Origin: Persephonella sp.
Lineage (GTDB): Bacteria; Aquificota; Aquificia; Aquificales; Hydrogenothermaceae
Length of the DNA stretch: 43,556 nt
Assembly: GCF_015487465.1 (NCBI RefSeq)
Contig: NZ_WFPS01000002.1
Location: 1-43,556, forward strand
Direction: 5' to 3'
The notes below the pieces were generated by a model. The model made no database searches. It was not told the DNA's origin and worked only from the letters and a program-made list of their open reading frames with translations. Below, piece after piece: positions 42,203 through 43,556 of the stretch; positions within the stretch are counted from its first letter, which is position 1; each line of letters begins with the position of its first letter. Both the position numbers and the translations under genes were made by a program.

Positions 42203-43498
42203 GTTTTTAGAGTGCCTATGAGGAATTGAAACAAGAAATGAGGGGATAATGACTGTATCAGATTTAATTGTTTTTAGAGTGCCTATGAGGAATTGAAACT
42301 CTCCAAAGTATGAGAAAAAAGGAAAAAAAATGAGTGGTTTTTAGAGTGCCTATGAGGAATTGAAACAATAATGCGAAGGTTTATCTTGATGAAAACTCAT
42401 ACAGTTTTTAGAGTGCCTATGAGGAATTGAAACTTTTCAAACTTAACACGAAAAATTTGATAAGGTATAAGTTTTTAGAGTGCCTATGAGGAATTGAAAC
42501 CTTTAACCCTGAACAACAATCTGACCTTAGTTGAAGTTTTTAGAGTGCCTATGAGGAATTGAAACACTGCATCTGTTGACGTGCTTGGAAAATCAAGAAC
42601 AAGTTTTTAGAGTGCCTATGAGGAATTGAAACTGCTTTTCAAAAGTTCCTGAACAATGTATCTTTCTTCAGTTTTTAGAGTGCCTATGAGGAATTGAAAC
42701 TTTGATTGAAAGATTTGAGGAAGAGGAGGAATAAATGGTTTTTAGAGTGCCTATGAGGAATTGAAACGAAGTAAAAACACCTGATGAGGATTAATAGTGC
42801 CAGGTTTTTAGAGTGCCTATGAGGAATTGAAACCACTCTTTCACCTATGAACATAACATCGGCTGGAAGTTGTTTTTAGAGTGCCTATGAGGAATTGAAA
42901 CCAAATCCATGCAGGCAGATTACACAAGGAAAACACAGTTTTTAGAGTGCCTATGAGGAATTGAAACCAACTTCAATACAAACTCACAAAAGAGAGAAGA
43001 TATTGTTTTTAGAGTGCCTATGAGGAATTGAAACTGTCAAACCTGCTGAATTTCATTACCAAATATCTGAGTTTTTAGAGTGCCTATGAGGAATTGAAAC
43101 CACAAACAGCTTGGTATTCCTGAAGATGAGAAGATAGTTTTTAGAGTGCCTATGAGGAATTGAAACAAGAATACAATTGTCAGGTTTGGGTTTGGGGTAA
43201 AAGGTTTTTAGAGTGCCTATGAGGAATTGAAACTTTCAAATGCTTTCTGACTTTCTTCTACAACTTTATCAGTTTTTAGAGTGCCTATGAGGAATTGAAA
43301 CAAGATAGCTTCTTTTCCATTTTCCGTTCTAACTTGTTTTTAGAGTGCCTATGAGGAATTGAAACTATTGATAATGGTTTTCTTGCTGGTAGTATTTCTC
43401 GTTTTTAGAGTGCCTATGAGGAATTGAAACCTCTCGGAGTGACAATTGTTGGGGCTCTCGTTGGTCTTGTTTTTAGAGTGCCTATGAGGAATTGAAAC
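42203..43498 (+). CRISPR. CRISPR array: 20 identical 30-nt repeats, 19 spacers
   Basis: Repeats start at 42203, 42270, 42337, 42404, 42471, 42536, 42603, 42671, 42738, 42804, 42872, 42938, 43005, 43071, 43137, 43204, 43272, 43336, 43401 and 43469. Each is 30 nt, starting GTTTTTAGAG and ending GGAATTGAAAC, and I see no mismatch among them. Spacers are 34-38 nt, mostly 36-37. The ATTGAAAC end is the typical 8-nt handle cleaved by Cas6, so transcription is left to right with the leader at 41936-42202. Repeat type fits subtypes I-B or III; no cas gene is in the window. Downstream (43499-43556) is 58 nt without another repeat, so the array probably ends here. No spacer looks like a match to this window by eye. 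Confidence 0.98.
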
Positions 43499-43556
43499 TA
43501 AAGAATTTTAATATTTATTTAAATATGTTCCGTCCCGAAAAGGAGCAATCTATAAA

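Overview
The window looks like chromosome of a Gram-negative, AT-rich, probably thermophilic bacterium. The best guess is the Aquificota, in a Persephonella/Sulfurihydrogenibium-like lineage. The reasons are: proteins rich in Lys, Glu and Ile; an outer-membrane toolkit (LpxL-type acyltransferase, TolC, MacA-like adaptor, lipoprotein); an atpC gene away from the other ATP synthase genes; division and wall genes scattered rather than in one dcw cluster; and an RNA methylase of the family first described from Aquifex. This assignment is inference from gene content, with no phylogenetic computation behind it.

Layout. 1-1031: the end of a very AT-rich unrecognised gene and a short non-coding stretch with a 19-bp palindrome and spaced direct repeats, abutting the 3' end of a minus-strand tRNA-Cys. 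This looks like the edge of an island integrated at the tRNA. 1133-10741 (minus): a long tightly packed run, read right to left: Spy-like periplasmic protein, TolC, MacA-like adaptor, ABC ATPase, PpiD-like chaperone, degenerate HD-like protein, diiron-type metallo-hydrolase, rsmH, ftsL-like, ftsI, thioesterase. 10839-13966 (plus): ileS and an HU-family gene. 13963-18150 (minus): a diguanylate cyclase with a periplasmic c-type heme motif, a DUF501 gene, and mnmG. 18246-25695 (plus): thpR, thiC, an NtrB/NtrC-like two-component pair, a TPR/SPOR lipoprotein, a GT2 glycosyltransferase and an AglD/LPG-synthase-like membrane protein. 25699-28622: a receiver-like protein divergent from a ParA/ParB-like pair. 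28626-36444: nrdR, a SnoaL-like protein and hemL (minus); a small unrecognised gene (plus); then lpxL-like, Nudix, SLC13 transporter, hom, a dCTP-deaminase-like protein and elbB (minus). 36517-41935 (plus): atpC, a TrmN6-like methyltransferase, a DUF3817 protein, gpmA, tpiA, secG, a periplasmic coiled-coil protein, a SPOUT methylase and mraY.

41936-43556 holds a CRISPR leader and a complete-looking array of 20 identical 30-nt repeats with 19 spacers of 34-38 nt. No cas gene is in the window. The repeat end ATTGAAAC and the leader on the left indicate left-to-right transcription. The leader carries a duplicated GTCGATC motif, a 12-bp palindrome, and a perfect 12-bp inverted repeat ending 3 bp before the first repeat.

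Most genes are housekeeping: cell division, translation, cofactor synthesis, central metabolism and envelope. The parts most worth a second look are the heme-sensing diguanylate cyclase with a cysteine-rich cytoplasmic domain, the dCTP-deaminase-like protein lacking its catalytic glutamate, the ParB-like protein with an altered nucleotide-binding box, the degenerate HD protein, the efflux operon without a permease, and the CRISPR leader architecture. I found no clear evidence of a wholly new defence or metabolic system.
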